The notes under the pieces: generated by a model | Seen by the model: only the letters and a program-made list of their open reading frames with translations | Told to the model about the DNA's origin: nothing | Database searches by the model: none | From: Verrucomicrobiota bacterium | GTDB taxonomy: Bacteria; Verrucomicrobiota; Verrucomicrobiia; Limisphaerales; UBA9464 | Direction: 5' to 3' | Length of the DNA stretch: 64,000 nucleotides | Assembly: GCA_947471985.1 (NCBI GenBank) | Contig: CANIZL010000001.1 | Span: forward strand, 1 to 64,000 | Made by a program: the position numbers and the translations under genes | Part shown: positions 1 to 8,737 of the stretch, one piece after another | How the letters are laid out: every line of letters begins with the position of its first letter | Numbering within the stretch: the first letter of the stretch is position 1

Positions 1-1357
1 CGGATACGTTGCCTTCTGATTGGGTCATGGCGCGATGGACGAGCTGGAGGATGGCCTGTTCGAGTTGGAATCCGGAATCCGGAAAATGAAAGGTCGGATT
101 GAACCATTGGTCCGGACTGAGTGCGGAAGTCTGGCTGTCGGCGGTGGCGATGCGGGGAGTCGTGCCGCCAATACCGAGCAGATTTTCCAGCTGGATTTCC
201 GGGGCGTCTTCAAACACCAGCGCCCGCTCCAGTTCATGGGCGAGCTCGCGGACATTCCCCGGCCATGCGTAGGCCAGCAGCCGTCGCCTCCCGGCGACCG
301 AAAGCGGTTTGAGTTGCAGACGGTGGCGCCGGGCCAGGCGGGCCATCAACGTTTGCGCCAAGGCTTCCAAATCCGGTCCCCGTTCGCGCAGGGGCGGCAG
401 TGCGAGACGGAATAGATCCAATCGATGGAAGAGGTCCTCGCGGAATCGTCCCTCCGCCATCGCCTGGCGCAGGTCCACGTTGGCGGCGGCAATGATGCGG
501 ACATCCACCGGCAAATCCTTGGTGCCGCCGACGCGACGGATGCGTCCAGATTCCAGGACGGTGAGCAGTTTGGCCTGGTGGGCGAGGGTCAGGGAGGCGA
601 GCTCATCCAGGAACAAGGTGCCGCCATGGGCGGCTTCAAACAGGCCAATGCGGGCATTTCGGGCGTCGGTGAAGGCGCCCTTTTCGTGGCCGAATAATTC
701 CGATTCAGCCAGGGATTCGGGAATGGCCGCGCAATTCGCCTCCACCAGTGGGGCTTCCGCCCGTGGACCATTCTGGTGCAGCCACCGGGCGAGTACGGTC
801 TTGCCGGTGCCGGTTTCGCCGTGGATCAAAACCGGCGGTGGTGGCGATCCGGTTCCCTGCAGGCGGCGATCGGCGGCGATAATCTTTCCCAGAGTGTTCT
901 GAATGCCGGAAAGAGACGCGCCGAAAAACAGCGACTGCTCCGGTGACTCTTCGCGCTTGTGTTCCGCGGCCCGTGCGGTCTGCCGGGCCTGCCGGACCCG
1001 GGCTATCACATGAGCCAAAGCGGCGGGTTCAAAGGGTTTTGTCAGGTAGTCCAACGCACCCGCCTTCATCGCCTCCACGGCACCCGTCACTCCGCCTTCG
1101 GCCGTCATGACGATCACTCCCGTGGCGGGCGGAAAAGTGCCGTCCCGCAATAGGTCGGTGCCCAATCCATCCGGCAGATGGACGTCGAGGAGCGCAAAAT
1201 CGAATCCCTGTTCCGCCGCCAATTGGCGCGCGCCCTGCAGTGATTCCGCGGCGTGGACATCGGCTCCCAGCCGCTCCAAGTGGGCGGTGATGCCGCGGCG
1301 GAGGAGCGGTTCGTCATCAAGGACCAACACGGAGAGACCAGTCAGCGGCGGCGGCAT
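1..1357 (-). CDS. NtrC-family sigma-54-type response regulator, C-terminus cut by window edge
   Basis: About 452 residues are visible from the ATG at 1357. A receiver domain comes first (residues 8-120: acidic pair D14/D15, phosphoacceptor D58 in ALLDVHLPDG, the switch threonine in VIVMTAEGG, the conserved lysine in LTKPFEP). A AAA+ domain follows with Walker A GETGTGKT and Walker B GGTLFLDE. The start of the Fis-type helix-turn-helix is just visible before the edge. Such proteins remodel sigma-54 RNA polymerase after phosphorylation by a sensor kinase; no kinase lies in the window. The sigma-54 contact loop, normally GAFTGA, reads GAFTDA. It follows moeA on the same strand by 61 bp, at the end of an exopolysaccharide-type gene run, so it may regulate that run (inference). 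Confidence 0.93.
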   Translation of the reverse strand, partial: MPPPLTGLSVLVLDDEPLLRRGITAHLERLGADVHAAESLQGARQLAAEQGFDFALLDVHLPDGLGTDLLRDGTFPPATGVIVMTAEGGVTGAVEAMKAGALDYLTKPFEPAALAHVIARVRQARQTARAAEHKREESPEQSLFFGASLSGIQNTLGKIIAADRRLQGTGSPPPPVLIHGETGTGKTVLARWLHQNGPRAEAPLVEANCAAIPESLAESELFGHEKGAFTDARNARIGLFEAAHGGTLFLDELASLTLAHQAKLLTVLESGRIRRVGGTKDLPVDVRIIAAANVDLRQAMAEGRFREDLFHRLDLFRLALPPLRERGPDLEALAQTLMARLARRHRLQLKPLSVAGRRRLLAYAWPGNVRELAHELERALVFEDAPEIQLENLLGIGGTTPRIATADSQTSALSPDQWFNPTFHFPDSGFQLEQAILQLVHRAMTQSEGNVS

Positions 1358-1418
1358 GAGGGACGGTAGTTGGGGCGCGGAGCGGTGTCAGGTTTCCGAT
1401 GCCGGGTCGTGTCCGGAT

Positions 1419-2633
1419 TCACGCACTCCAGCGCAGGACTTGAACCACGGTGCCGGCAGGCCAACGGGTGCGGGGGGGGACATCCACCAGTCCGTTGGCG
1501 GCGGCCAGGGAGTTCAGAAGATGCGAGCCCTGCGGTCCGCTGGATCGGACGGCCCCCTGAGGGTCACAACAGACGCGAATAAAATGCCGGCGACCGTCCG
1601 GATTATTGAGCTCTTCGGCGAGTTGCCCCGGGTGGGTGAATCCCTCGCAGTGCGCTGCCCCCAGGAGTTTTCTTACGGCGGGGAGAACCAGGAGAATCGT
1701 GGTGACAAACGCGGAAACGGGATTTCCCGGCACGCCGAAGAGATATTTCTTTTGGGCGGATCCGTTGCTTGCCGGCAGGGTGCCAAAGAAAAACGGTTTT
1801 CCGGGTTTGAGCGCCACGCGCCAGAAATCCACCGTTCCCCCCAGAGCTTCGAAGGCGGGTTTGACCAGATCATGTTCACCGACCGAAGCGCCGCCTGCGG
1901 TAATGACGATGTCTGACCCCGCGAAAGCCGTCGCGAGCGCCGCTTGGAGGGCGGGTAGGTCGTCCCGCGGAGGATCGAAACGCCGAGTGAGGGCACCGGT
2001 ACGGGCCACCAAATCGGCTAGGGCGATTCCGTTGCTCTCGTAGATCCCACCCGGCGGCAAGGGCTGACCGCTGGCCACCAGTTCCGAGCCGTTGGGCAGG
2101 ATTCCCACCCGGACCGTCCGATGCAGTCGCACGGCAGAGATACCGGCGGCGGCCAGCAGGGCCAGATGCTGAGCTTCAAGGCGAGTGCCTGCAGGAATCA
2201 ACGGAGTGCCTTTTCGGAGGTCTTCGCCCTGCAGACGGACGTTCTCCCATGGCTTGGCAACGTCCAGAATGCGGACCCCGGTCGTTTCGATCGGCTCCGC
2301 ATCCTCCTGCATGACGACGGCATCGGCGCCGGCGGGCAACGGAGAACCGGTGAAGATGCGGATGGCGCACCCGGGCGCCAAAACTCCGGCATACACACCG
2401 CCCGCGCTGACCCGACCCTGAACGGTCAGGGTGACGGGTGGATTCGCGATATCTGCCGAGCGCACCGCCCATCCGTCCATCGCGGAGTTATCGAAGGGCG
2501 GAAGATCGATGAGACCGACGGGCGCCCTGGCGAGATAGGCTCCCCCGCTGGTTTCGATGGGCGAAGATACTTCCCCGACGGGACCGTCAATGGCAGCCAG
2601 AAGCCGTTCCCGTGCTGCTTCAAGAGTCAGCAT
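1419..2633 (-). CDS. moeA: molybdopterin molybdenumtransferase MoeA
   Basis: MoeA inserts molybdate into adenylylated molybdopterin in the last step of molybdenum cofactor synthesis, in the cytoplasm. The 404-residue protein has the usual full length. It carries the N-terminal signature PPFDNSAMDGWAVR (residues 45-58), the domain motif IFTGSPLPAGADAV (93-106), the MPT-binding motif GGASVGEHDLV and the GVPGNPVSAF motif near residue 305. It starts 9 bp after the stop of the WecA-like gene, so it is probably co-transcribed with the glycosyltransferases although the functions are unrelated. No other Moco gene is in the window. The family assignment is secure; the operon link is inferred from spacing. 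Confidence 0.96.
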   Translation of the reverse strand: MLTLEAARERLLAAIDGPVGEVSSPIETSGGAYLARAPVGLIDLPPFDNSAMDGWAVRSADIANPPVTLTVQGRVSAGGVYAGVLAPGCAIRIFTGSPLPAGADAVVMQEDAEPIETTGVRILDVAKPWENVRLQGEDLRKGTPLIPAGTRLEAQHLALLAAAGISAVRLHRTVRVGILPNGSELVASGQPLPPGGIYESNGIALADLVARTGALTRRFDPPRDDLPALQAALATAFAGSDIVITAGGASVGEHDLVKPAFEALGGTVDFWRVALKPGKPFFFGTLPASNGSAQKKYLFGVPGNPVSAFVTTILLVLPAVRKLLGAAHCEGFTHPGQLAEELNNPDGRRHFIRVCCDPQGAVRSSGPQGSHLLNSLAAANGLVDVPPRTRWPAGTVVQVLRWSA

Positions 2634-2642
2634 GGGCCGGGT

Positions 2643-3749
2643 TCAAGGCGCAGGCGGTGTGGTGATCTCGTCAGCCGCGGAGTCCGGACGATTGCGAAAA
2701 CCAATGCGCCAGACCATCAAGGCTCCGCCGGCGACCGCGGCGAAGAATACGCTCATCGTCAATTGCCGGTCCAACGGCATACGGCTTAAGGCCACCGCGA
2801 AGGCGCCTGTGCCGGCCGCGACCACGTAGAGGGTCCAAGCCGCCTGTTGGTGATTCATTCCCAAGGCGAGCAGATGGTGGTGCACATGGCTCTTGTCCGC
2901 CTTGAATGGGGAACCGCCCTTTAACATGCGGGAGATCATGACCCTCAACGTGTCAAAGACCGGCAGTGCGAAGAGGATCAAGGGTACGCTCAACAGCGGG
3001 CTCGCCTTGGTGGCGCCGGCATCGAAAAGAGAAATGATGCTGATACAGGCCAGCACAATGCCGATGGTCAGACTGCCAGAATCACCGAGGAAGATGCGGG
3101 CAGGCGCGTGGTTCCAGAGGAGAAAGCCTAGACAGGCACCCGCCAGGCACAGCGTCAGCAGGGCGGGGACGATGTCATTGGACAGGACGTTGATCACGGC
3201 CAAGGCCGTCGCCAGCACGGCAGTGACCCCGGAAACCAAGCCGTCGATGCCATCCAGCAGGTTGATCGCATTGGTCACACCCACGATCCAGAGCACCGTA
3301 AAGGGCAGACTGAGCCACGGCGGAAGGACAATCTGGCCGCCCCAAGGATTCCGAATTTCGTCGATGGAGTAGCCCAAAAACCACAACCCGATGGCGACGG
3401 AAATTTGAATGATAAACTTGGTGCCTGCATTGGCCCCCTTGATATCGTCGTAAATCCCGAGCAATAGCATCGTGGTCGCCGCCAGCACGAGCCCGGCAAA
3501 AAGCGTGTCAAACTCGCGGAATTTGGCCTCGACGGGATTGTGGAGGAAGTAGAGTCCGATCCAAGGAAGGAGAAATCCCATGAAAACCGCCACTCCGCCC
3601 AACCGGGGCATTGGCTTGGCGTGAACCTTTCGCGGCCCCGGTTGATCCACGGCACCCCAACGATGAGCCAGACGGATCGCGATGGGCGTCAGCACCCAAG
3701 AACCCAATGCCGATATGATCAGCATGGCGAGATAGGTCTTGTAACTCAT
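2643..3749 (-). CDS. MraY/WecA-type undecaprenyl-phosphate sugar-1-phosphate transferase
   Basis: This is a polytopic membrane enzyme of 368 residues from the polyprenyl-phosphate N-acetylhexosamine-1-phosphate transferase family, which loads the first sugar phosphate onto undecaprenyl phosphate. Visible motifs are RKVHAKPMPRLGG (40-52), DD at 101-102, NAINLLDGIDG (160-170), ARIFLGDSGS (217-226) and the cytoplasmic histidine motif KSHVHHHLL (286-294), with about ten hydrophobic segments. The reading frame is open 61 codons further upstream, but the ATG at 3749 is chosen because it gives a 4-bp ATGA overlap with the preceding glycosyltransferase and starts directly before the first membrane segment. 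WecA, TagO and RgpG-like roles cannot be told apart by eye. The neighbours suggest lipid-linked exopolysaccharide or O-antigen initiation. Confidence 0.92.
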   Translation of the reverse strand: MSYKTYLAMLIISALGSWVLTPIAIRLAHRWGAVDQPGPRKVHAKPMPRLGGVAVFMGFLLPWIGLYFLHNPVEAKFREFDTLFAGLVLAATTMLLLGIYDDIKGANAGTKFIIQISVAIGLWFLGYSIDEIRNPWGGQIVLPPWLSLPFTVLWIVGVTNAINLLDGIDGLVSGVTAVLATALAVINVLSNDIVPALLTLCLAGACLGFLLWNHAPARIFLGDSGSLTIGIVLACISIISLFDAGATKASPLLSVPLILFALPVFDTLRVMISRMLKGGSPFKADKSHVHHHLLALGMNHQQAAWTLYVVAAGTGAFAVALSRMPLDRQLTMSVFFAAVAGGALMVWRIGFRNRPDSAADEITTPPAP

Positions 3750-4882
3750 GACTTGCGGTATAGGAGCAACAGCTCGGTAAATAATTCCAGAGTTTGATTC
3801 ACCATCACGGGGGCCGAAAACTCGTGCCACGCCCGCTCGAATCCGGCACGTCCCAAGCGGACGGCTAATTCCGGATGCTGGAGTATCCTCTGAACCACGC
3901 GGGCGAAATCTTCGGAGTCCCCGGGTTGGCAAATCAACCCGTTGATCTCATCCGCGCACACATATGGCACACCGGACGCGAGTTTACAAGCAACTAAAGG
4001 TTTTCCGCAAGCCATGGCTTCCACCAATACCAATCCAAAAGCTTCATTGGTCGTCACCGAGGGAAAAACGAAGACGTCGCAGGCGTGGAGCAGGGCGGGG
4101 AGGTCCTCGTCGGAAACTTCACCCCAGAATTTTACCTTATCGGTGACGCCACATTGGGCGGCCAGCGCCTGCAGCTCCGTCCGCAGCGGGCCTTCGCCGG
4201 CGAGCCATAACTCGGCGTCCAGGCTCCGCATGGCCTGAATCGCGTACTGCTGGCCTTTGTACCCCACCAGCCGCCCCACGTTGAGCAGGATCTTTCGGCC
4301 CGGTATCTGGGAGGCCTTCCGGAATTCCGCCGCCTTGGCGAGAATTGCCGGGGTCGCCCGGAAACGATCCAGTTCCAGCCCGAAGGGAATGACCCGCACC
4401 TTCTCCCGGTAGGGCCCCAGCCAGCGACTGTGCTCCAGGTGCAGCGGTGTGGCCACCACGATCCGGTCGGCCCGCTGCAGGAGGCGGTTCTGCAGGAGGG
4501 GGGCGTAAAAACGCATCAACGATTGCTGGCGGATGATGTCGCTGTGCCAATGCAGCACCAAGGGCACCCGCTTGGGACCGGTGACACAGGCCAGATCCGC
4601 CAACGGGTTGGGATAGTGGGCGTGCCAGATGTCGGCAGGATACCGGTGGGTGGCGCGGAGATACCGGGGCGAAAGGGACGTCGACATCGCCGATCCAAAA
4701 CTTGCCAGTCGATGGACGCGGACCCCGTGAATGTTTTCCGTAACCGAACGATTTTGACGGTGGGCCACCACGCAATCGACTTCGTGGCCGGCGCGGACAA
4801 ACCCCTCGGCCCAGATGCGCAGGACCGTCTCAATCCCCCCGCGCTCCGGTGCGTAAAACTTGCCCAGTTCGAGGATTTTCAT
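3746..4882 (-). CDS. GT4-family glycosyltransferase
   Basis: The protein has 378 residues and a GT-B fold. The N-terminal domain begins MKILELGKFYAPERGGIE, with the glycine-rich acceptor-side loop typical of GT4 enzymes. The C-terminal donor domain shows ILLNVGRLVGYKGQ and the retaining E-x7-E motif in EAFGLVLVEAMACGKP. It probably transfers a sugar from a nucleotide donor to a lipid-linked acceptor on the cytoplasmic face of the inner membrane. The ATG at 4882 is preferred over one 13 codons upstream because it gives an exact ATGA overlap with the upstream glycosyltransferase gene. Its own stop overlaps the WecA-like start in the same way, which implies translational coupling. Donor and acceptor are unknown. 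Confidence 0.92.
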   Translation of the reverse strand: MKILELGKFYAPERGGIETVLRIWAEGFVRAGHEVDCVVAHRQNRSVTENIHGVRVHRLASFGSAMSTSLSPRYLRATHRYPADIWHAHYPNPLADLACVTGPKRVPLVLHWHSDIIRQQSLMRFYAPLLQNRLLQRADRIVVATPLHLEHSRWLGPYREKVRVIPFGLELDRFRATPAILAKAAEFRKASQIPGRKILLNVGRLVGYKGQQYAIQAMRSLDAELWLAGEGPLRTELQALAAQCGVTDKVKFWGEVSDEDLPALLHACDVFVFPSVTTNEAFGLVLVEAMACGKPLVACKLASGVPYVCADEINGLICQPGDSEDFARVVQRILQHPELAVRLGRAGFERAWHEFSAPVMVNQTLELFTELLLLYRKS

Positions 4883-6078
4883 CGCGCCGATGGCTCCCAT
4901 CCATGCCGCTCCCAGGCGCATTCAAAAGCGGTGACTGGCCGTTCCCAAGGAAAAGCGTGCCGGGCGTAGTCGGCGCAGCGTTCCCTGGTGGGCAGGCGCT
5001 GCCGGCCGGCGACGATCTCGGTGAGCCGGGCCGCGAGAGTCGTCAAATCCGTGGACGGGTACAATAGCCCGGGATCCAGTGGCCCCACCAGTTCCGGGTT
5101 GGCCCCGGCGTCGGAGGCCAGAACCGGGGTGCCACACGCCAGGGATTCCACGGTGGCCAGACCGAATCCTTCCAAATCCAACGAAGGCATGATGGTGCAA
5201 TCTGCCAGACCGTAAACCCGTGCCAATTCTGCTTCCGGGACATATCCCAGAAGCGAAACCCGGTCTCCCAAGCCCGCCGTGGCAATGCGCTCCGCGAGTT
5301 CCGCCTGCTGGGGGCCGCGACCCGCGAGCAGAAGTTTTGCCCGGGGCTGAAGCTTCACCACCTGCGCGAAGGCATTCAGCAACCCCGCCAGGCCCATGCG
5401 GGGATCCAAGCGGCGCACGGTCAGGAAAACCGTCTCGTCGGGGTGGATCCCCCGCGCCGCCCGGTCTGCTTGGCGATCCAAAGGCGGTTGAAACTGCTGG
5501 AAATTCGCGCCACCCGAGACGACTTCCACGGGAGATTTTACCTGCGGATGCCAGCGAGGTAACTGGCGGCGGGTGTAGTCGCTGGCGACCAGAATCTGCG
5601 GGGCCCGCTTCAGGGCTGCGCCTTCGGCGGCGTGCAACCGGCGGGCGATGAACGGATCCAACCAGCGTCGGCAGCGTCCGCGCGCTTTGGCCTGCTGACT
5701 AAAGGCATATTCCAAACCCCAGGGCCCTTGAAACATGAAGACCGTCGGCCAGCTCCGGGAAGCCGGCCCAAAATAGGCTTGGTGGGTGGCCAGCAGGGTG
5801 CGCGGTGAACCTGGCACGAGCAATTCCTGCAGCTTCGAACGCGCGGCGGCGTTCTCGGATCGGTAGTTGGCCAGGAATCCCCCCGTGCCATCGGGCATCC
5901 GGTGCAATTCCACACCACGACGGGATTCGTGAGCGGGGAATTGATTCTTGGGATTGGGATAGACGGCATGGACCTCATGGCCCCGGGCCGCGAGACGCTC
6001 CGCCACCTCTGTCGCATAGCGGTATCCGCCGCCGTCTAGGTCGGGGTGGTAGCCCAGCGTCAAAAATACAAACCGCAT
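4879..6078 (-). CDS. GT4-family glycosyltransferase
   Basis: This is a 399-residue GT-B glycosyltransferase, first in the coupled three-gene cassette. The N-terminal motif RFVFLTLGYHPDLDGGGYR fits a GT4 acceptor domain. The donor domain contains TVRRLDPRMGLAGLL, KLLLAGRGPQ and the E-x7-E motif in EGFGLATVESLACGTP. The start is taken as the ATG at 6078, where family similarity begins; the frame is open 22 codons further. A terminator at 6148-6170 separates it from the ribosomal operon upstream, so a promoter for the cassette should lie between about 6079 and 6147, though none stands out. It is similar in architecture to its downstream neighbour but clearly divergent from it, so the two probably add different sugars. 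Confidence 0.92.
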   Translation of the reverse strand: MRFVFLTLGYHPDLDGGGYRYATEVAERLAARGHEVHAVYPNPKNQFPAHESRRGVELHRMPDGTGGFLANYRSENAAARSKLQELLVPGSPRTLLATHQAYFGPASRSWPTVFMFQGPWGLEYAFSQQAKARGRCRRWLDPFIARRLHAAEGAALKRAPQILVASDYTRRQLPRWHPQVKSPVEVVSGGANFQQFQPPLDRQADRAARGIHPDETVFLTVRRLDPRMGLAGLLNAFAQVVKLQPRAKLLLAGRGPQQAELAERIATAGLGDRVSLLGYVPEAELARVYGLADCTIMPSLDLEGFGLATVESLACGTPVLASDAGANPELVGPLDPGLLYPSTDLTTLAARLTEIVAGRQRLPTRERCADYARHAFPWERPVTAFECAWERHGWEPSAR

Positions 6079-6147
6079 GTCGGCTTGGCGGAGAATCGGT
6101 CGGTCGAAGTACGGAGGGAGCCGGGATGAGCCCGCACAACACAAAGA

Positions 6148-6170
6148 GGGCGAGGTTCCAGACCTCGCCC
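6148..6170 (-). terminator. intrinsic terminator after rplS
   Basis: A 9-bp perfect GC-rich stem (arms 6148-6156 and 6162-6170, 5-nt loop) is followed on the minus strand by a T-rich tail (CTCTTTGTGTT). It lies 25 bp past the rplS stop and should end the rpsP-khpA-trmD-rplS transcript before the glycosyltransferase cassette. Confidence 0.75.
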
Positions 6171-6195
6171 GCTTCGCAGCTTTTTATGCCAGCGA

Positions 6196-6573
6196 TTACT
6201 TCGCCGCGCCGGTGGTGACCGGATCCTTTTCCTTGACCGCCATGGCACCTTTGCCGATGCGACCACGGAGGTAGGTGAGTTTCGCACGACGGACGGAGCC
6301 GGCGCGTTCCACTTCGATCTTTTCCACCCGGGGGGAGTGGGTCGGGAAGATACGTTCCACGCCTTCGCCGTAGCTAATACGTCGCACGGTGAAGGTTTGG
6401 TTCAGACCGCGGCCCCGAATGCCCATCACGACTCCGGAGAAGATCTGGATACGCTCCTTGTCACCTTCCACGACCTTGGTGTGGACCTTGACGGAATCAC
6501 CTACGTTGAAATTCTCGGCACCCTTGCGGAATTGCTCGCCTTCAATTTTATCAAACAATGCAGCTTTGTTCAT
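6196..6573 (-). CDS. rplS: 50S ribosomal protein L19
   Basis: L19 sits at the 30S-50S interface. The 125-residue protein begins [18 protein letters not shown] and shows the family core [36 protein letters not shown] and the C-terminal [14 protein letters not shown]. The ATG at 6573 is preferred to an in-frame TTG four codons earlier. It begins 14 bp after the trmD stop and is the last gene of the rpsP-khpA-trmD-rplS run, with a terminator just beyond. There is a short Ala/Lys-rich C-terminal tail after the conserved core. No Shine-Dalgarno sequence is visible. Confidence 0.97.
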   Translation of the reverse strand: MNKAALFDKIEGEQFRKGAENFNVGDSVKVHTKVVEGDKERIQIFSGVVMGIRGRGLNQTFTVRRISYGEGVERIFPTHSPRVEKIEVERAGSVRRAKLTYLRGRIGKGAMAVKEKDPVTTGAAK

Positions 6574-6587
6574 AACCCAATCCAAAA

Positions 6588-7313
6588 TCAGACTCTTCGT
6601 TTAGCCTTTGGCGGCGGCACACGCCAGCGCCAATGTTCCCATAAATCCGGTCGTCGTTCCGCCGTGCGCCGCAACGCCTGTTGGCGTCGCCACTGCGAGA
6701 TTGCCGCGTGATTGCCCGACAGGAGCATCTCCGGCACCGTCCAACCGCGAAAATCAACCGGCCGCGTGTACTGTGGATACTCCAGCAAGTTCTCGCTGAA
6801 GGACTCCTCCACACTGCTCGCATCGTCGCCCAATGCTCCGGGGAGCAAACGGGTGACCGCATCAATCATGACCATCGCCGGCAACGCTCCGTTGGTCAGG
6901 ACGTAGTCGCCGATGCTCAATTCATCGTCCGCCAAGTGAGCCCGCACTCGTTCGTCAAAACCTTCATAGCTTCCGCAGATAACCAGAAGCCGGCTTTGTT
7001 GAGCCAGTTCCCGGGCAATTTCCTGGCGGAAAACCCGACCACTCGGAGAGGTCAGGATTACCTTGGCGCGGCCCCCGGCGCCATCCGCCTGGAGTGCTTC
7101 CACTGCTTCAAAGATCGGCTCCGGTTTGAGCACCATTCCCGGTCCACCGCCGTAAGGCGTGTCATCGACCGTCCGGTGACGGTCATGCGTCCACGCCCTT
7201 AAATCATGAATCCGCAGGTCCAAGACCCCGGATTTGCGGGCGCGCTGAATGATGCTTTCGTCCAGCGGTCCGGCGAACATCGCCGGAAACAGAGTCAGAA
7301 CATCAATGCGCAT
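6588..7313 (-). CDS. trmD: tRNA (guanine-37-N1)-methyltransferase TrmD
   Basis: TrmD methylates G37 of tRNAs with a G at position 36, using S-adenosylmethionine, and prevents +1 frameshifting. The 241-residue protein starts [13 protein letters not shown] and has the SPOUT trefoil-knot segments: [31 protein letters not shown] and [21 protein letters not shown], plus the C-terminal [18 protein letters not shown]. Its length is normal. It lies between khpA and rplS. In most bacteria rimM sits directly upstream of trmD; here only 78 bp separate khpA from trmD, so rimM is absent from its usual place. Confidence 0.97.
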   Translation of the reverse strand: MRIDVLTLFPAMFAGPLDESIIQRARKSGVLDLRIHDLRAWTHDRHRTVDDTPYGGGPGMVLKPEPIFEAVEALQADGAGGRAKVILTSPSGRVFRQEIARELAQQSRLLVICGSYEGFDERVRAHLADDELSIGDYVLTNGALPAMVMIDAVTRLLPGALGDDASSVEESFSENLLEYPQYTRPVDFRGWTVPEMLLSGNHAAISQWRRQQALRRTAERRPDLWEHWRWRVPPPKAKRRV

Positions 7314-7391
7314 GGCCGATCCAAGGTGCGGCCGCAGGCAGAGCTCCCGGAAAATCCACTGGATCCGAAGCTGCGCCCGCCACCGGGAGGG

Positions 7392-7625
7392 TCAGTCTTC
7401 CACCAAGTCGAGCGTTACCCGCCGCCCTGATTTGGCTCCACCCACCTGCACCAGCGCCCGCAGTGCGTTAATGGTCGCACCGCGGCGGCCGATGATCTTT
7501 CCAGCGTCGCCTTCGGCCACCCGCAGTTGGAACGAGGTCAAACCGCCCCGTTCACGGATGGAGACCTCCACGGACTCCGGCTCATCGACGAGGCCCTTAG
7601 CGACAAACTCAATGAAGTCGTTCAC
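7392..7625 (-). CDS. khpA: KH-domain RNA-binding protein KhpA (YlqC family)
   Basis: This 77-residue protein is a single KH domain with the RNA-binding GxxG loop in GKIIGRRGATINALR (residues 43-57). KhpA binds RNA, usually with KhpB, and links translation with cell elongation in Gram-positive bacteria. The start is GTG at 7625; the region before it on the minus strand is a pyrimidine run, with no ribosome-binding site. It lies 48 bp after rpsP, its usual neighbour. KhpB (Jag) is not in the window. Confidence 0.95.
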   Translation of the reverse strand: MNDFIEFVAKGLVDEPESVEVSIRERGGLTSFQLRVAEGDAGKIIGRRGATINALRALVQVGGAKSGRRVTLDLVED

Positions 7626-7673
7626 GGCCAGTCAGGGGAGGGGAGAGGGGGAAAGGTGGAGACAGGAGGCGGA

Positions 7674-7925
7674 TTAGGCCTTGGCTGCCTTGGTGGCTGC
7701 CTTGATCAGGCTGGCCACGGTGTCACTCGGTTGAGCGCCAACCTTCAGCCAGTATTGCGCCCGTTCCACGTTGATCTTGAAGTTGGGGTCGGGCTGCGTC
7801 GGGGCGTAGGAGCCCAGTTCTTCGATGAACTTGCCGTCGCGCGGACTCCGGCTATCAGCTACCACGATGCGATACGCCGGGTTGTTTTTGGCCCCGCCGC
7901 GCTTGAGTCGGATCTTAACAGACAT
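7674..7925 (-). CDS. rpsP: 30S ribosomal protein S16
   Basis: The 83-residue protein begins [19 protein letters not shown] and continues with [19 protein letters not shown], the canonical S16 N-terminus, followed by the [17 protein letters not shown] segment. S16 is needed for 30S assembly. The frame is open 85 codons upstream, but family similarity begins at the ATG at 7925. It is the first gene of rpsP-khpA-trmD-rplS; a possible promoter lies at 7965-7994. The tail after the core is short and Ala/Lys-rich. Confidence 0.97.
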   Translation of the reverse strand: MSVKIRLKRGGAKNNPAYRIVVADSRSPRDGKFIEELGSYAPTQPDPNFKINVERAQYWLKVGAQPSDTVASLIKAATKAAKA

Positions 7926-8342
7926 ACAGATATTGAAAGCATTTCCCCGTTCTGGGGAGCCGTGACCATAGAAGTTTCCCAAAGCCCCACGCAAGGGAGT
8001 TTTCGGGTTTTGCTGCAGTGGGGCGGAACCCGACAGTGACTCCAGTCGGCGGGAGCATGGAAGCTTCCGGCAATGGGAGTTGCGGGATTCATGCGGAGTC
8101 GCTTTGCCCCAACGATCGCGGCAAATTTGACCCGTAAAATGGCCCGTAAAAACAACATGGCGGGCCTGGGGGTGACACACGGTTTACACCGCCCAGACCC
8201 GCCGACCGATCCCACACAGGATCGGCAAAATTCTTCATCGCTTTTCCGCCCGCACCTTTAATTAACTCCACCGAGGTCCTGAGACACAAGGATTAACTTG
8301 AGGTAATTACCCGACCTGCCGCCCTTCCCGGAGCAGGAAGGA
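7926..8342. other. intergenic region upstream of rpsP
   Basis: This 417-bp stretch has no convincing gene. It holds the leader and probable promoter of the rpsP operon near its left end, and a 7-bp inverted repeat (arms 8206-8212 and 8219-8225) with no T-run on either side. The right end is the 3' flank of the lipoprotein gene. No tRNA, SRP RNA or other RNA signature was recognised. Confidence 0.6.
7965..7994 (-). promoter_or_regulatory. possible sigma-70-type promoter for rpsP operon
   Basis: On the minus strand TTGCGT (7989-7994) and TATGGT (7965-7970) are separated by 18 bp, about 40 bp before the rpsP start. Both are 4-of-6 matches, so this is a candidate only. Confidence 0.3.
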
Positions 8343-8720
8343 TCATTTCGATGCCCGATGCATCTCCATAATCTGGTTGGCTTTGGCATCCCCCGCTGCC
8401 GCCTGTTCCTGCAACTTTCGCATCACCGCAATCCGGGATTGCGCCAATGCCTGGCGTTGTTCTGGTGACAAATCGGCGCGTGCGCTGAGGTCGGCAATCC
8501 GGCCCAGCGAAACATCATAGGCCCCTTCGGCCAAGGCTTGGCTGGCTTCATCGGCCGCCTTTTTCAATTCTGCCCCCGATGAGTCGAAGGCCTGGCGCAC
8601 CTTGCCTGGGGCCTCGCCCACCGGCACGGCCTCCGGAGCGGCGCCGCCGCGGCCACACCCCATCAATCCGGCGGCCAGCAGAAGGCCCGCCAAGGGACCC
8701 AAGACGAGAGACGATTTCAT
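8343..8720 (-). CDS. small lipoprotein of unknown function
   Basis: This predicted lipoprotein of 125 residues has a hydrophobic signal ending in the lipobox LMGC (MKSSLVLGPLAGLLLAAG precedes it), which would place it in the inner or outer membrane after acylation of the cysteine. The mature part is Ala-rich and helical, with regularly spaced Lys/Glu/Gln residues and no recognised domain. The ATG at 8720 is chosen to fit the signal peptide. It begins 17 bp after the stop of the prepilin-like gene, so the two are probably co-transcribed. Function is unknown; a role near the pseudopilus or envelope is only a guess from the neighbour. Confidence 0.75.
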   Translation of the reverse strand: MKSSLVLGPLAGLLLAAGLMGCGRGGAAPEAVPVGEAPGKVRQAFDSSGAELKKAADEASQALAEGAYDVSLGRIADLSARADLSPEQRQALAQSRIAVMRKLQEQAAAGDAKANQIMEMHRASK

Positions 8721-8737
8721 GAGCGACAGGGAAAGAA

